64,000 nucleotides of DNA from Tubiluchus corallicola (Eukaryota > Priapulida > Priapulimorpha > Priapulimorphida > Tubiluchidae): contig JAQGDQ010000541.1 of assembly GCA_030141605.1 (NCBI GenBank), forward strand, positions 1 through 64,000, given 5' to 3'. Below, piece by piece: positions 41,301-54,000 of this stretch. Under the pieces are notes generated by a model. That model had not been told where the DNA came from and made no database searches. It was given only the letters and a program-made list of their open reading frames with translations. Position 1 is the stretch's first letter; each line of letters opens with the position of its first letter. The position numbers and the translations under genes were made by a program.

Positions 41301-42770
41301 TTTCCTTTACTTCTAGACAGAGCGTAGATAACACCTACTCTTACATCAGAATCTACTCCTCTATGACGCAACCATTCCGCCGCGGGGCGTCTCATTCTCT
41401 TATAACAAATATTTTTCTACCTTAAATATTTCTCTTGTTTCTCTTTTTTGTCCTAGAGGGCAGAACTATAATAAACTGTTAATTTTATAGTTTTGTTTGA
41501 CCTTGAAACTTGTAGCGGCCTGCAATTAACGAACTTTGGCAAATAGTGGCATAGAAATAATTATACTGCTTTCTGCTTTGAAGATTTCCGCATTTCGAAA
41601 CTTGTTGTTTTTAAATGTAAGATTTCTTAGACATAGCTCTATAGACAATCATCTATATTTCTTAGCGATAATTAAATGATTCGGGAATTTAGCTAGCTAA
41701 TTGGTTCACGAAGTCTTTTAATGTTTTAAGAAGAAAAATAGTCGTTTGGGTGTTAAATGTGTAACGAAAACTGCCTACCTTGTAAGCTTTCAAGAAGAAG
41801 AAACATTAATGTTTTGAGAGTAAATTGTTAATCAAAATGACAGTAACAAACATAAATTTATTATTTTATTATAAGTGTATTTGGGCTCTATCGCTCCAAT
41901 GTTATTTTCTCTGTTTTGTACTTTTGTATTCAGTTTTGTTTTGTTGTATCTATGCCATTGCAGTATATTGTATATGCCAATAATAAATTCTAAATTCAGA
42001 TTCTTATTCTATGAAATTAGATGCGCACCTAAGTCTTCCACCTGAACGCATTACATTTATTTGGGGTAAGTCGTCTATAGGTGGCAACACCAAAGTGGAT
42101 TATTTTCATCTTCGTTCATATACAGAGTAATATGAATTTACATGTCAGATGCTTGGAAACTAACTGACGCGATTACAGTGTGCATTAATGCTGTCCGTGA
42201 GGCTTTTCTTTTGCTAAATTTCATCATTTTCGTTACGTCAGAGAGGCTTGCTCTTGAGATTTGAAGCGATCAAAATGTCGTCGTGTTTCATCAAAAATTA
42301 ATGGCTATTAGTAAAGTATTCGCGACGTCGCCATTATAGGATCACATTGCTCGTTTTATACTTGTCGTTGTGGATGGACGCTTCACGCGTTTTTTTGTCC
42401 TGCTACTTGACGGTCATAATTATAATTCTTCCGTTTATGACTTTGCCCTTTTTATGATATGAGAACCGGTCGAGAGTGCTTGCTGTAGAAGCGTGTGCCA
42501 ACATCAAATGTGTACAAGTGAATAATAAATGTGTAATGTAGGGATTTCCTGAGAATGCAGCATGTTATTATCATATTATTACAACATACCCGTGAACTGT
42601 TTCAGAAAAACAATGCTAATATCATTGCGTTAACAATGGGGGTTAAGGTTTATGACTTGCCATAAGATTGTTCCTTTTTAGAAGTTTTCACGAAAGCTGG
42701 TTTAGTACAAATCACTGTGAAGAAAAACAAGGTCAAGTTCAAGTTCATATTGAATCAATGCAGGCCTATG
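38330..42770. other. Intergenic DNA, no gene recognised
   Basis: Mostly AT-rich unique sequence. 41080-41480 is less AT-rich (GGGCGGTCACATAGG, CATTCCCGCCAGACGG, CCATTCCGCCGCGGGGCG) and ends with AATAAAC near 41470. It could be an LTR or a promoter patch, but neither end is defined. Near 41960-42000, GCCAATAATAAATTCTAAAT resembles a retroposon tail. Frames of 70-100 codons here (for example 40855-41133 minus and 41114-41425 plus) show no domain. Confidence 0.4.
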
Positions 42771-43256
42771 GCCTACACCAAGGGTGTGCAAATTATCTGA
42801 CTAGCCGGGCCACATTAAACTTTCACGCAATTTCTGCGGGCCACAGGCAGTTTGATCAAGGAGCCAAGTACAGAAAGGCCTAATAACGATCTTTTTGCAT
42901 CCGACCTGGGTACATCATTACTACTACACTCAAGAAACTATTTTAGGTGTTATTAAAATTTATATTACAAAGCATATATTTCTACCTTCAAGACAGATAG
43001 TGGTAATTTCATTACAATGCATACTCACACAGTCTGTGTAGTACAGTGACATTAAGCTACAACTGTCTTGTAAGGGTTAATGGCATCCGATCTAGTAGAA
43101 AAAACTACCCGCACTATCTTTCGGATCGTGGCCCGGACTTCAGCTGGATACACTCAATTAATTGCCCGGGCCGCACTTTCATAAGGTTGACAAATCTCTT
43201 CGCGGGCCGCACAAATTCTCTCGGCGGGCCGCAATTTGCACACCCCTGGCCTATAC
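42771..43256. mobile_element. hAT-type non-autonomous transposon with 8-bp target duplication
   Basis: The element runs 42779-43248. The left end reads CAAGGGTGTGCAAATTATC and the right end GCAATTTGCACACCCCTG, good terminal inverted repeats of the CAGGGGTGTGCAAA..GGCCG hAT class. It is flanked by GCCTACAC (42771-42778) and GCCTATAC (43249-43256), an 8-bp target duplication with one mismatch, as hAT elements make. GGGCCGCA / GCGGGCC words near both ends add subterminal symmetry. It is 470 bp without a transposase frame. Confidence 0.85.
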
Positions 43257-43317
43257 CTCGATTTACCATTTCAAACAATCAGGAATCATTAGAAACATTA
43301 TTCTCCTTAGTTTTACT

Positions 43318-43851
43318 TTAAAGGAGAGGCCAGGTCTTCTGGGAAGTCAGGCTTATTTCTATGGTCGCAAAAAACTATTTAATAATAAAACTGCAATAAG
43401 CGCCTCGTGTAATTAGTAAAATCACTTTAAAGTCGCGATCACTTCATGCTTGAGCGCTCCCATATTGAACGCCCGTTCTTCCAATGACGTCATTTGTCCT
43501 AAAGAAAAGTGGTCACTGTCAATTTCCGTCAAAAGCATAATAGGTTTTTGCAAAAAGCATTAGATAGCTGATTTAGTAACGTTTTTGCGTCAATATTAAG
43601 TAAACTGCATAAGTTTGAATTAGTTTAAGCAGCGTGCGCTTACGAAAAGTCACGAAGTCTCCCAGTTACGTCATGATTTTCAAGTGAATGGCGGCAACCA
43701 CCACGCCTGAAAATTGCTATTCAGATGTAATACATTTTAAATTTATGCTTTATAGGCAGTTCTTTGCAAATTTAATTGTCAAATTTTTCTATGTTTAAGT
43801 GATAACAGTAAAATAAACCCAACATACTGAGTGACTTGTTCTTTCCTTTAA
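43318..43851. mobile_element. Second TTAA-flanked MITE family (candidate)
   Basis: TTAA at 43318-43321 followed by AGGAGAGGCCAGG, and TTAA at 43848-43851 preceded by CTTGTTCTTTCCT (complement AGGAAAGAACAAG), give short imperfect inverted ends with AGGA(G/A)AG in common. The interior has CCAATGACGTCATTTGTCC, resembling the ATGACGTCA patch of copy B at 32400, though the two are otherwise not alignable by eye. It starts 61 bp after the hAT element's target duplication. Confidence 0.4.
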
Positions 43852-43859
43852 CTCATTAA

Positions 43860-46015
43860 TCCAGCACACATTCTATCGAAGGAAATTGATTTGCTAAAAT
43901 TTAATTGTTGGTAGCATGAAATGTGTCTGCTGAAAAAGTTATAAGTTAAAATTATATAGCAGCTCTGTAGCTGGTAATAACGTGCAGCGTTTCTATTTTT
44001 ACTTTGTTAGCAACTATATTTAATCATCTTGCTCACAATCTAATTACAGCCAGCTGTGCAATAGAAACATTTTCTTACGAATTTCGTAGCTTTTGCCTAA
44101 GATCATTTTTATGAATTATCTTACGAAGGCGATGAAAAATCGGGCCCCTGACCAAGCCAGTAACCTTGCGAAAAGTGTCATTGCTATACATCAAAATTTA
44201 CATATAACAGTCATTCATATGTATGAGTGATTTTATTTCCTGCAAAGTATTATGCACATTTCTTTTTTTACGGTGGGGTCATGATGTACGACATACCCAA
44301 CAGCCAATGGCAAATAAAACAGCGAAGAATCATTAAAATCCTTTCACATACATGGCAGGAAGTTCGAGTGAATTGCTAATGCATTAAACCATTGATTTGC
44401 TATGGAAAATTTGACAATGGCGCTTTGTTTACCGCATTGAATTTCTGCTTTGACTTTTACGTGTGTGTTTTCTAGTAGGCGGGGACTGCTTGCTTCATTT
44501 AAGCTGTAGACTCTGGTATGTAAATAAGGACATCAAACTGTAACCATGTTTTGAAACAAACTTTTTCTGACTTATTTTTACAGAAATATACGTTGACCAC
44601 TACAGTTTCATAATTTCTAGGTATAATAGTACATGCTCTTCGTTCAATTAAAAATAAACTATGGCAACAGTATTAAGTTCTGCATTGCACATTTCGTGGA
44701 TTACTTAAGGGTATGACTGCTTGGCTCAGAAATCTATTTTACTTATTTAGGACCATATTCCAAGATTATTAAATTTTCAAATTGTTAAACGGCTATTTTA
44801 TTAATTGAAATTATGCCGACAAACAGGTTATAATGCATAATTGCATACTCCTAATAAGTTGCGTGGCTATACTTAGCAAGAAAAGACTATCATTTTGCTA
44901 TGAGCTAGTACATATACTTGGTGCCAAGGCTAGACCCTGGACAAGCAGTGCTTAGCAATAACGTTTTTAATTCTAATTACCACGAGAAGGCGCGGAACAC
45001 AATGGAGTATTTGCTATGTGACTCACCATAAAAGAGTGGATCTAGTTGAACACATAACACATGCATACTTCAATAGATATTGTTCTCGTGTATAGGCCTG
45101 TACATCACGGCGATTTTTATATGAGAGAAACTATTTATTTAGATTCAGTTTAATGTTTTACCGTGTTTCTTTTTACGCTTCACTAATGCTAATTTTCTGT
45201 CAAAAATACTTGATTCTCGAATATCGAACAGTTTATGGCCGTAGATACGCCTCTCCACTAAATCCTTTTCAGTTTTATAAGCACCAAATTGTAGAACGTT
45301 GTTGAAGGAGAAAGGCAAGGAAGTGACTCGTAAAGCTTTCTGAAAACAGAACAACAAACGCTTTTGTAAAATTTATGTGAAATTTTAATGCCTAGACTTG
45401 GTTAATTCGCGGGTCTATGGCCGCTTGTTCTTGGCAGGGGTCGTGGCTGTCGGGTGACAAATTGTGCGTCTGACTGAAATATCAAATTGCCGTTAAGCTC
45501 ATAAAAACTCGAAAAATCGTAAAGCTGTCAGCACTGTGGCTGTGGTTTTCTACACGCCAAAGAGAGCTGAGTTAAAAGCATGTTAGAATTTTTGGATTTC
45601 AAATAACCGATAGATGGGGCTCAAAAACAGACTTTATCCTCTCCAATAGTGTGGCTTGTCGTGTTCACCACGACAGGAGAGTAATCATTATAATGGGTCA
45701 CCTGCCTCTGTTTTATATCTAATGGATTTCAGCTGATGTTAATCGAAGCATTAGTAAAACAGCAGTGTTTCTCAGTGCGTTAATGACTAATGTCTCCTTC
45801 GTGCGCTAAAAGCGACCATTATGTGACACACAAAATCTCACGAAATATAAATCATGAGAATTAGACTGAAGGAAAAACATTAACGTGTTTTATGCGACGA
45901 ATGAGACCCTGTTCTGTGTAATTCTGTTATGTGGGCATGCAGTATCGTGTTTAAAATGCTCTCTATCTTACCAAATTTATTCATAATATTGTTTTCGAGA
46001 TATGTTGCAGTCAGA
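43860..46015. other. Intergenic DNA, no gene recognised
   Basis: Unique AT-rich sequence. A basic 70-codon minus-strand frame at 45145-45357 is unrecognised. Confidence 0.45.
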
Positions 46016-46019
46016 CGAA

Positions 46020-46535
46020 AAATGAACAGACATAATCATCATCTCTGGAGTCACGCGTCCTCCGACATGACCCTCCTAATCACTTTACTCCATGTTGTCA
46101 CCCGCAGCCTCCCACGTCTCTGTATTTTTGATATCTGATGGTGTGTTGATAAGATGAAATTGTAAGTCAGCAGCTGTCCTCCTTACGGTTTCTTTTCTTT
46201 CTGCAGTGCTTCTTTGAAAGCTGACTTCAAAGGGCTGTTATCTGGTTTCATATTCTCTTTGGCCATTTTATTCCTAGAATGTTCCTGTAGTTTCTTCTTT
46301 GAAATGCATCAATTTCTGATTTGTGTTGTGCTTTGGTTGTCCACAATTCTGAGTATAAAGATACACAGTTTCCATAAGTGCAGCAAAGATTCTTAATTTT
46401 GTTTCCAGACTGATCCTCTTACTTTCAAAAATTTTTGTTAATTTGGAATATACAGCTAGTGCTAGGATTTTTCTTCTTGATAATCTTCATCTGTTGCTAG
46501 GAGACTACCTAAGTATTTACATTTTCTTCACGCAT
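46020..46535 (-). mobile_element. LINE polymerase C-terminal fragment, minus strand
   Basis: The minus strand reads, with frameshifts, YLGSLLATDEDYQ, then a decayed K..IFESK..S..TK.RIF.A..ET region, LYTQNCGQPKH, FQRRNYRNILGIKWPK, and finally KETVRRTAADLQFHLINTPS. The order matches the 'YLGS....D......R...A...L..I', 'K..L..S..LY..E.W', 'RRIL.I.WP..I' and C-terminal blocks of LINE polymerases. Stops and shifts show it is dead. Confidence 0.7.
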
Positions 46536-47052
46536 CATCTCCATTCCGTTTTATGTGATACACAGATGTAGTGATTTTTCCTCTGTGTCGTCATTATGAC
46601 GTCATAATACTGTCATTGACGTAATTAAGAACGTCATTGCTATTATTATACATAAAAGTAAATTTTTGTGGACTTATATAAAATGAATTTTAATCGTTTA
46701 TTTTGGTTGCGAAGTTAAGTAAGCTGGACCTGGATAATTCGTCAATGCGTGACCATTAGGAAAATTATTTTCAGCCATATTGTTTCCAGTTATTTACCTC
46801 GTTGATGGAGGCTGTGTTGTGAACACACTCGAACGTGACTAGGACTCTTTTGTTTTTCCTGTGTCTTGATATTAGTCAAGTTTCGATCCCGCCACAAATG
46901 CTGAGCGCTGGATCGTGGCTTGTACAGTGTCGAACTCTTTTAGAAAGTTGGCATGCGAATAACACGTCACGTGCCTGTGGTAATTTGGCAAAATTGTACA
47001 ATTTTCAAAGTGACAGTCGCTACGATTTTTTTGTCAAAACAAAAAACGGCAA

Positions 47053-47170
47053 GGAAATCTTTGTGCGAGCAATATGTTCCAGGATTTCTGAGAGACACTC
47101 ACTGCTGGTATGGAAATCTTTGTGCGAGCAAATATGTTCCAGGATTTCTGAGAGACACTCACTCTTGGAG
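47053..47170. repeat. 59-bp tandem duplication
   Basis: GGAAATCTTTGTGCGAGCAA plus TATGTTCCAGGATTTCTGAGAGACACTCACT occurs at 47053 and again at 47112 with one inserted A. It lies in a 119-codon frame (46835-47194, starting MTRTLLFFLCLDISQVS) that begins like a signal peptide but shows no domain. I do not call that frame a gene. It could be an exon of something longer. Confidence 0.85.
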
Positions 47171-47345
47171 ATACATATAGCTACTTTGTCTTAATTAGAC
47201 ATCTGATGCAGTATGAGCCAGTACGGAGAGGATAATGGTACACACATGTCATATAATATATTCCTGAGGCTATCACAGCACCTACATGTATAACGTTAAT
47301 TATACTGCGATTCGGGTATTATTACAGGCGTTCTACAGAGTTATT

Positions 47346-47880
47346 GACTACGGCCAAATCACCTTGAAACCACCGGTTCTCATCTGATCACCGAAGTTAA
47401 GCAACGTAGAGCCTGGTTAGTACTTGAATGGGTGACCGCCTAGGAATACCAGGTGCTGTAGGTTTGCGGGATGCCTACACCGTATCTCGACACTAGGCGG
47501 AGGAGCTGCACAAGCAGCCAACGGCTAGAGGGCGGAGGAGGTCAAGTGACCCAACGGCCATGTGTAGAGGAGTGATCCTTCCAAATCAGGAGTGGAGCCC
47601 CGAAGGCGGACCAGTGCAGCATGCTCACTGACTCCGGCAGCTCCTGCAGCCAACCTGGTGCCAAACGTATCGCTCCGCTTTCCTTTGGACTACATCAGCG
47701 AGGAAGAGAGGGGGTTCCTGTTGTCTGCGCAACTCAGGCTCTCCATACACGTTGCCCTGGAGACGTTCAAGGATCGGACTGCTCAGCCACAGTCGACGCT
47801 GCAGCTCCATTAATGTGATCAATAACTGACTCTCTTGGCGCACACTCCATTGTCTCCCGAGACAGAAGGATGCCAACCAA
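47346..47880 (+). mobile_element. 5S rRNA-derived SINE (SINE3 type)
   Basis: Bases 47346-47464 are a full-length 5S rRNA-like sequence. They start GACTACGGCCAAATCACC, have the internal A box AAGTTAAGCAACG, the intermediate element and the C box GGGTGACCGCCTAGGAATACC, and end GGTGCTGTAGGTTT. Differences such as GAAACCACC, CTCATCTGATCAC and CCTGGTTAGTACTTGAAT mark it as diverged from a functional gene. About 415 bp of body follows without a T-run terminator, ending near TCCCGAGACAGAAGGATGCC, where GTCTCCCGAGAC forms a small hairpin. Functional 5S genes end in T's after 120 bases, so a SINE is more likely than an rRNA gene. Neither the body family nor clear target duplications could be fixed. 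Confidence 0.75.
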
Positions 47881-47889
47881 TAGTGTTAG

Positions 47890-50840
47890 AAGTGTGATAG
47901 AAGTGCCCACAAAATGCGAGAAAGACGTGAGAGGGCGTTTGGCACAAATTTCAAATTGCTATAATTTCAAATGGCGACTGTGATAAGTTAAATCGATATC
48001 GTTATTTTTTTACAATAGAAATAATTGTGCATACATATAAATGAATCCATAATACTTTAGTGTATATTTAATCGATGAATATACACTAGAATTACTGGCG
48101 CTTTTGTGTATTTCAATAGATGGTGACGCAGCAGGGGTGCAAACGTGCTAGTTTATGCGTAAGCATAACATGGAGCCATCTATTATTAAGAAAGAGAAAG
48201 CATTATAAATTGTATAGCTTTGAAAATATTGAAGGTAAACGTAGGTCGTGTTTACGACGTAGGGCTAGTTTAAATAAGTGGACAAATCAATTTATTTTAG
48301 AATTCTTGCACAGTCAAATGACATTTACTGCATACGCTGCATACTAAGTGTATGTAATAAAATGTAATACAATCCTCTTTAGAAATAAAATCGGACGCGT
48401 ATACTGTAGATCATCTTATTACTTAACATATGTATGCACGTGGGCAGCATATTATTTGAACTAGTTATTATGTTAACCAGTTTTTGCAAGTGTACAAAAG
48501 ATTAGTGAAATAACATGCAATTTTAGGAATGCCCCAAAGTCACGATTGAAACAAGACTGCCCAGTTTAGTTTGTTAAAATTGTGAAAAGCAATTTTGTTA
48601 AACGCTGTTTAAATTGTGTCTTTACATGTGATCCATGACAGTTAACTCATTGGTTTTTGATTTGAAGTGAATATTGTTACCGAGCAGGAATTTTAATGGT
48701 TTGTAATTCGCTGTTTTCAAATTACTGTGTATATTTGCCTGGCAATTTAGAGATTGGATTGAACTAGCTTCTGTAGACAGTAAGTTTGTTCATACCTCGA
48801 CGTGGTGAATCTAGATGAATCAGCCTTTGTTTCAATTGTGTTTTTATTGCAAGAGCGGCTTCCCGAAATCTGTCGACAACTCCAAACCTTTACATATAGT
48901 TAAAAAACAAAGTGATAGGGTGATTGTCACTTACTTAATAGTTTTTGTATCAACTGTAATAGTAGCAGATAGATAGGCGCTAAGATTAAACTCTTATAGC
49001 TTTTATGTAGTATATCTAAACGTACACCGTTTTTTCGCAGGTGCAATTTTCTGTTCAATACGTTTGGTATACGGCGACATGAGCTCTGTAAGCTGATACC
49101 CATAATTTCATAACTCACGACATGTAATTTGAGAATTGATTAATACTAAAATTATAACTGTTGTGTACTTAAACTATAATATATGCCGGAAATGCAGATC
49201 TAACATCAAGCAAACTTGCCAATTTAATGTATGATTAACCTTAAAACAACCTGTCAGTTAGTTAGCCTACTAGTGTCATATACGTGATAAGGCATTTACT
49301 CTTTAGCTCTAATCCTGTTTACATGAAATGGGAAAACCGACAGTTATCTAAACGACTTGATGATAAACGCGAGGCGTTGGTTGTCTTATGTTGTTTTCGT
49401 GCTAATAATGTTTGTTTGTTAACTTGTATAAAAACGTTAGATAAGTTGCCGTATTTAGACAAGATATGTAGGTTAAAAATAAAAAAAAGTTTTAGAGTAA
49501 AATAGGTAAAAAACTGGAATTCTCCAGCACCGTAAACGACTGATTATTTATTGGTGTAATACTATGTATAATCTTTTTTAAATTATTTAAGAAATTTTAA
49601 TTGTTATTTGCTATAGTTGATGGTGTTTGGCCAAACAGTGTTACGCAAATTTTGCTTGCTAGTCGCAGCTTAACTACTCTTACAAAATAGTTAAACTGTG
49701 AAACGACTATTAAATGACAAAGAAATGATCTCAACAATTAAATTCACTGCACATATTTCTGTAATATTATAATCATTATATTATTGTATAAGATAACTGA
49801 TTTTCGGCCTTTATTGTTAATCCTCTAAATTATTACCTAACAGAAATCAGAGGCTATTATAAGTAATTATTTATAACAAATGATCTGGGCAATAATTTGT
49901 CGGTTTTGGCATCTCTGCCTTTAATTTGACACTAGTGCCCCTATAACTGGCCTAATTTGAAAACGATAATGCTTGATAGGGTTACTATTGGGACATTTGT
50001 CAATAGAGCACATTATATGTAGTCCAAAGTTTCCATTAACATTGGTGACCAGTGACCAACCAGTTAACTAGGTCAGTAAAACCGCCGTGTAATTTTGAAT
50101 AAAGAGACTGCCAGATTCGACTTGACGACATTTGCATAATAAATGTACGGAACTCTTAATTAAAATTTCGTAATTTTTATGTGTTTTCCTACGTGTTCTT
50201 CCTAAGTACTTTAACATGTCAGTTGCGTGTTCGTGATTCACTTTTATAACTGCTGTTATAGTTTGTCGATGCTAGCTGTTGATTTTTGTGTTAATGATAT
50301 GCAACCATCAAATGGATTAGAGGAAAAAAACCCACTAGAATATGTAAAATATTCTTAAACAGTTCGGTTTTCTGCAAGGCGGGATCCTGCGCCCAGCGGT
50401 AGTCATTGCCCAATATAGATTAGCGAGGATAATCTTGTGTGACCCGAAGACACTGACCCACCCTTAAGGCGGTAAATAGCTAGAGTAGCTGGGCAAATAG
50501 AGTAGTTGCCCTGAAGTAGCCGTTCTCCAGACCGTTAATCATCCATTTATTTTCCGTAATCGCTGTTGCTTAATTTTGGTCGATACCCACTATGCACATA
50601 TTGCGACGAGTTGGTGTTCTTGTCCTAAAGCAATTAAAGTAATAATTTGTGTTTCAGGATAGTGTGTAATTGGGCATTGTCAACCAACCTTCGGTTAATG
50701 CTGATTAAGTAATCAATGCTTGTTTAATTAACGTGAAAAGACGGGAAACCGTAGTGCCTAAGCAGTCTCTCGTGAAATTTAATATCGAGCCTTATTTTCA
50801 ACTGAATCCGTGGAGATTTCAACTATCTGTATGGGGGGGT
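47890..50840. other. Intergenic DNA, no gene recognised
   Basis: A 73-codon frame at 49284-49505 (YMKWENRQLSKRLDD..) follows an ACTCTTTAG acceptor-like site and might be an exon, but no partner exons are found. A GC-richer block at 50375-50520 (CCCAGCGGTAGTCATTGCCC, GTGACCCGAAGACACTGACC) looks like part of a SINE or other repeat that I cannot name. Confidence 0.4.
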
Positions 50841-50846
50841 GACACA

Positions 50847-51010
50847 GGTAAAAATGGCACAGTAAAAACGGCGCAAATGGAAAAGCAGGTAAAATGGCAC
50901 GCGTAAAAACGACGCAAATGGAAAAGTAGGTAAAATGGCACGCGTAAAAACGACGCAAATGGAAAAGTAGGTAAAATGGCACGCGTAAAAACGACGCAAA
51001 TGGAAAAGTG
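50847..51010. repeat. 41-bp minisatellite, four copies
   Basis: GGTAAAATGGCACGCGTAAA followed by AACGACGCAAATGGAAAAGTA repeats four times. The first copy is more diverged (CACAGTAAAAACGGCG). The minus-strand frames (FAPFLLCHF, FASFLRVPF) are by-products. Confidence 0.95.
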
Positions 51011-51014
51011 CGCC

Positions 51015-54000
51015 AAGAGAGTCAGTTATTGATGGAGGAACAACAGGAACCCCCTAAATTAGAAAAACCTAATTATTCAGTAAATATTACCAAAGTTTTT
51101 TAACAAAATTAAAATAATCAAAGTTATCAAATTAAAACAGTTAGAAAATTTCATGCTAAGGTGTTAAATTCAAGTCGTGTTTCTTGCACTTTTTTGTTTC
51201 TAACGTAAGTTACGTACCCTCATAAAGCAATTTTCCCTTGAGTAGTATCTAAAGGCTTTGTTTATTTATTTAAACTAATTACTGGTTTTTATAAAAAAAT
51301 TGTAAGCTCATTGCTGATGGAAAAATACACCATCTCTTTCTTCAATACTAGTAAAGTTACGCTGAAAATTTTGTAAATTGTAGTTGTCAAGCCAACTAAC
51401 TAAATTTCTTTTCACTTCAAAAGTATTGCTGAACCTACAACGAAAAGCCATCACCTTTTAAATTAAGTAATTAGTTAAATAAGTAATTATTCATTTTCGT
51501 ATTTCGTAATAATTACTGTAGTATCATCTATTTTATCAACACAATCGCGATACAGACATAACATATCCAATCGTGCCTTTTATTAAATTGAAGTTGAAAA
51601 GCAGTTCGCTATCGTTGTTTAGTTATTTTGTTTCCCCTATATCTTGGCCAACAGTCAAGAGAGTTACTCTGGAATATTTAATGTACATGACAAAAAAGCT
51701 TGGCTAAATACTTTTGGGCCGGCTAGCGGAAATTGAAAATAGGGACAGCGTTCCAAAGACCTCGAAAATCAATAACTAAAGGTGTTATGCAGTTATAGTA
51801 AACATTTCCACTGTTTATGCAGTTTTAACATCTGGCTACGGCACAATAGAAGGCAAACCTTGAGATTTTCCCATGTAAAGCTCTCTTCACTCCAGCTATT
51901 GCATGAATGTACCATCAGTGGCAGGTATTGCCGCAAAGCTTTCACGTTCCATGGTACTGGTTCTAGAATTGTGCATTCATGAATACTTAATTTTCTATTC
52001 TCAGTATAATTACCTAGGTTATGCGCAAGACGTACGCTATTGTAACAAATTTTTTGACCCAAAAAGATCAACAATTTTCTTACACACACGTTTACACAGT
52101 CTTGACACAATTGCCAATATTGTTTCTGCATGGCTACCATTAAACCCTTGAAGGCATAGTTAAAGTTACAAGTAAAATATAACCTTGTTTGCCTGTTTTC
52201 AGGTTTACCCACTTAAAAGCCTGTTATTTTCAATACATACCTAGCATTTTAACGTTTATCTGAAGATCTTAGATCTTTTAAAATTTTTGCTTTGCGTTAC
52301 AGTACATAGCATACAACTACATACAGTAGATCTACATAATATAATGGTGATCGGTAATGAAGTCATAGGAAAAACTCAATTTTGGCTAGGAAAAAAGTCA
52401 CAATACATTCTGGCCGTGGTTAGGGTTAGAGGTTAGGGTGAGGGCAAGCGCTGGGGTTAGGATTACGGTTGGCCTTAGGGTGAGAGTTACTTCTTTTTTG
52501 CCCTTTTCCCTTTGACTTAATTTTCTGTGATTTTTTTTACCTCTTTCCGTGCAACTTTATTACCAGCATTCAATATAATATTGTATACGTTTTCGTTGCC
52601 ATGAGAAACTTGTAACCGTTCCTGTGACATGTAATAATATGAATCCAGTTAACAAAAGATACGCTCAGATATTATACAGCATTGTGATTTACGAAGTTCA
52701 TTCTTCGGATGTGTTTCTTCCTATGTGAACCCGGCTACATAAAAGGCACTGCACAAGATATGGGTTGAGAACCCGTATTCATTTAGCACCCTGACATTAT
52801 CTTTCCGGGTGAATTCAGACAATCGCCACGAGAAGTCAAAATATTTTATAACGATTTTCGCATTTCCTTGAGATTCTGATGAAACATTGAAAGAGTTGCG
52901 AGCAGCGGGACTTTTATAGTCTAATTAATTATTACTTGATCAGTACTTTCTAAGGTTCTGAGTAAACAAAAAGTAAATTTAAAATGTTATAAAAACATCT
53001 ATAGCGTGCTGAAACCTTACGTGTTGAATGAAAACTGCTTTACGCCATAAAATCATGTCGCAGCCTCCGGCAGTCGGTAAAAAAAGTCAGAAAAGATTAC
53101 CACCGGTCCCATTAGAAAATTAGTTTCAACAAGCTTTTTGGCGTGCCGTAGTTTTGAAAGTAAACACTTTAAAATAACGCAGCTAAAAGGTGCGAATGAT
53201 GAAAGACAAAGAGAAGAGATGAACGCTTGACCTTTTGTAGTAAATGCTCATACAAGCCTGCAAGCACCTGAATCTTATCTTTGATCTATGAAGACAGAAA
53301 CCCGCCTTAAAATTGGCGACCTTTAAACTTTTAGGGATGGTATATCTAAAGAAAATTAAACAGTCTGCATATCACTAGTGAACACATTTACTGAAATGTA
53401 TTATTAATGCATCATAACTGGATTGATACAAAATCGTTTCGCTCAGCCTTCTTATGACTGCGTATCTTTGACTTGTTTAGTTACTCTAGAGTCTAAAATG
53501 TATGCATACCGCATTGAACTACATGTGTATGTATTTATATGAACTGTATGTATGTTGCTTTTTACTTGTCTTCAGCGTGTTTTTATTTGTATAATAAAAT
53601 ATGTATAATATGTAATATTATTATACACATTATTATTTTATTTCTTTTGTATTATTTTAATTTGTTGTTTATCAATTTAGTTTTTTTTTGTTTTTTGGTG
53701 ATTGTAAATTTTGTATTTCGTCTGTTGATTGTTTTATTTATGAGGCTTCTCCGGAAAGAAGCGTTACGTTTGTACACACTCTTAAATGACTGTACTTATT
53801 AAATAAATTTATCATCTCTTGCTGTCCAGTTTACTTACGTTTATCCGGTTATTTATTGTCTGCTATCTTTTTGCTTCGTTCTAGAAAGTTTCGCGCTTTG
53901 TTTTGTAGTTTATTTATTTCGTTAAAACGTTATGCTCCATCTTGCTCGCGTTCCTATGGCTAGATATGCATGTCGCAAACCGATGTCAGAATGACTGGAA

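Noticed and set aside
41080-41480. Solo LTR in a GC-richer patch ending near AATAAA
   Set aside because: No TG..CA ends with matching target duplication could be found.
46835-47194. 119-codon frame with a signal-peptide-like start
   Set aside because: It contains an out-of-frame 59-bp tandem duplication, has no domain and has no clear splice context.
47346-47464. Functional 5S rRNA gene
   Set aside because: There is no T-run terminator after the 120-base head, there are several substitutions at conserved positions, and a long SINE-like body is attached.
51793-52212. 139-codon minus-strand open frame
   Set aside because: It opens with GTG directly after a stop and has no motif. About this many codons are expected by chance once or less often in a window of this size and composition.
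52418-52490. Interstitial telomere as a fusion point
   Set aside because: It is short and imperfect and has no head-to-head array. It is better read as low-complexity sequence.
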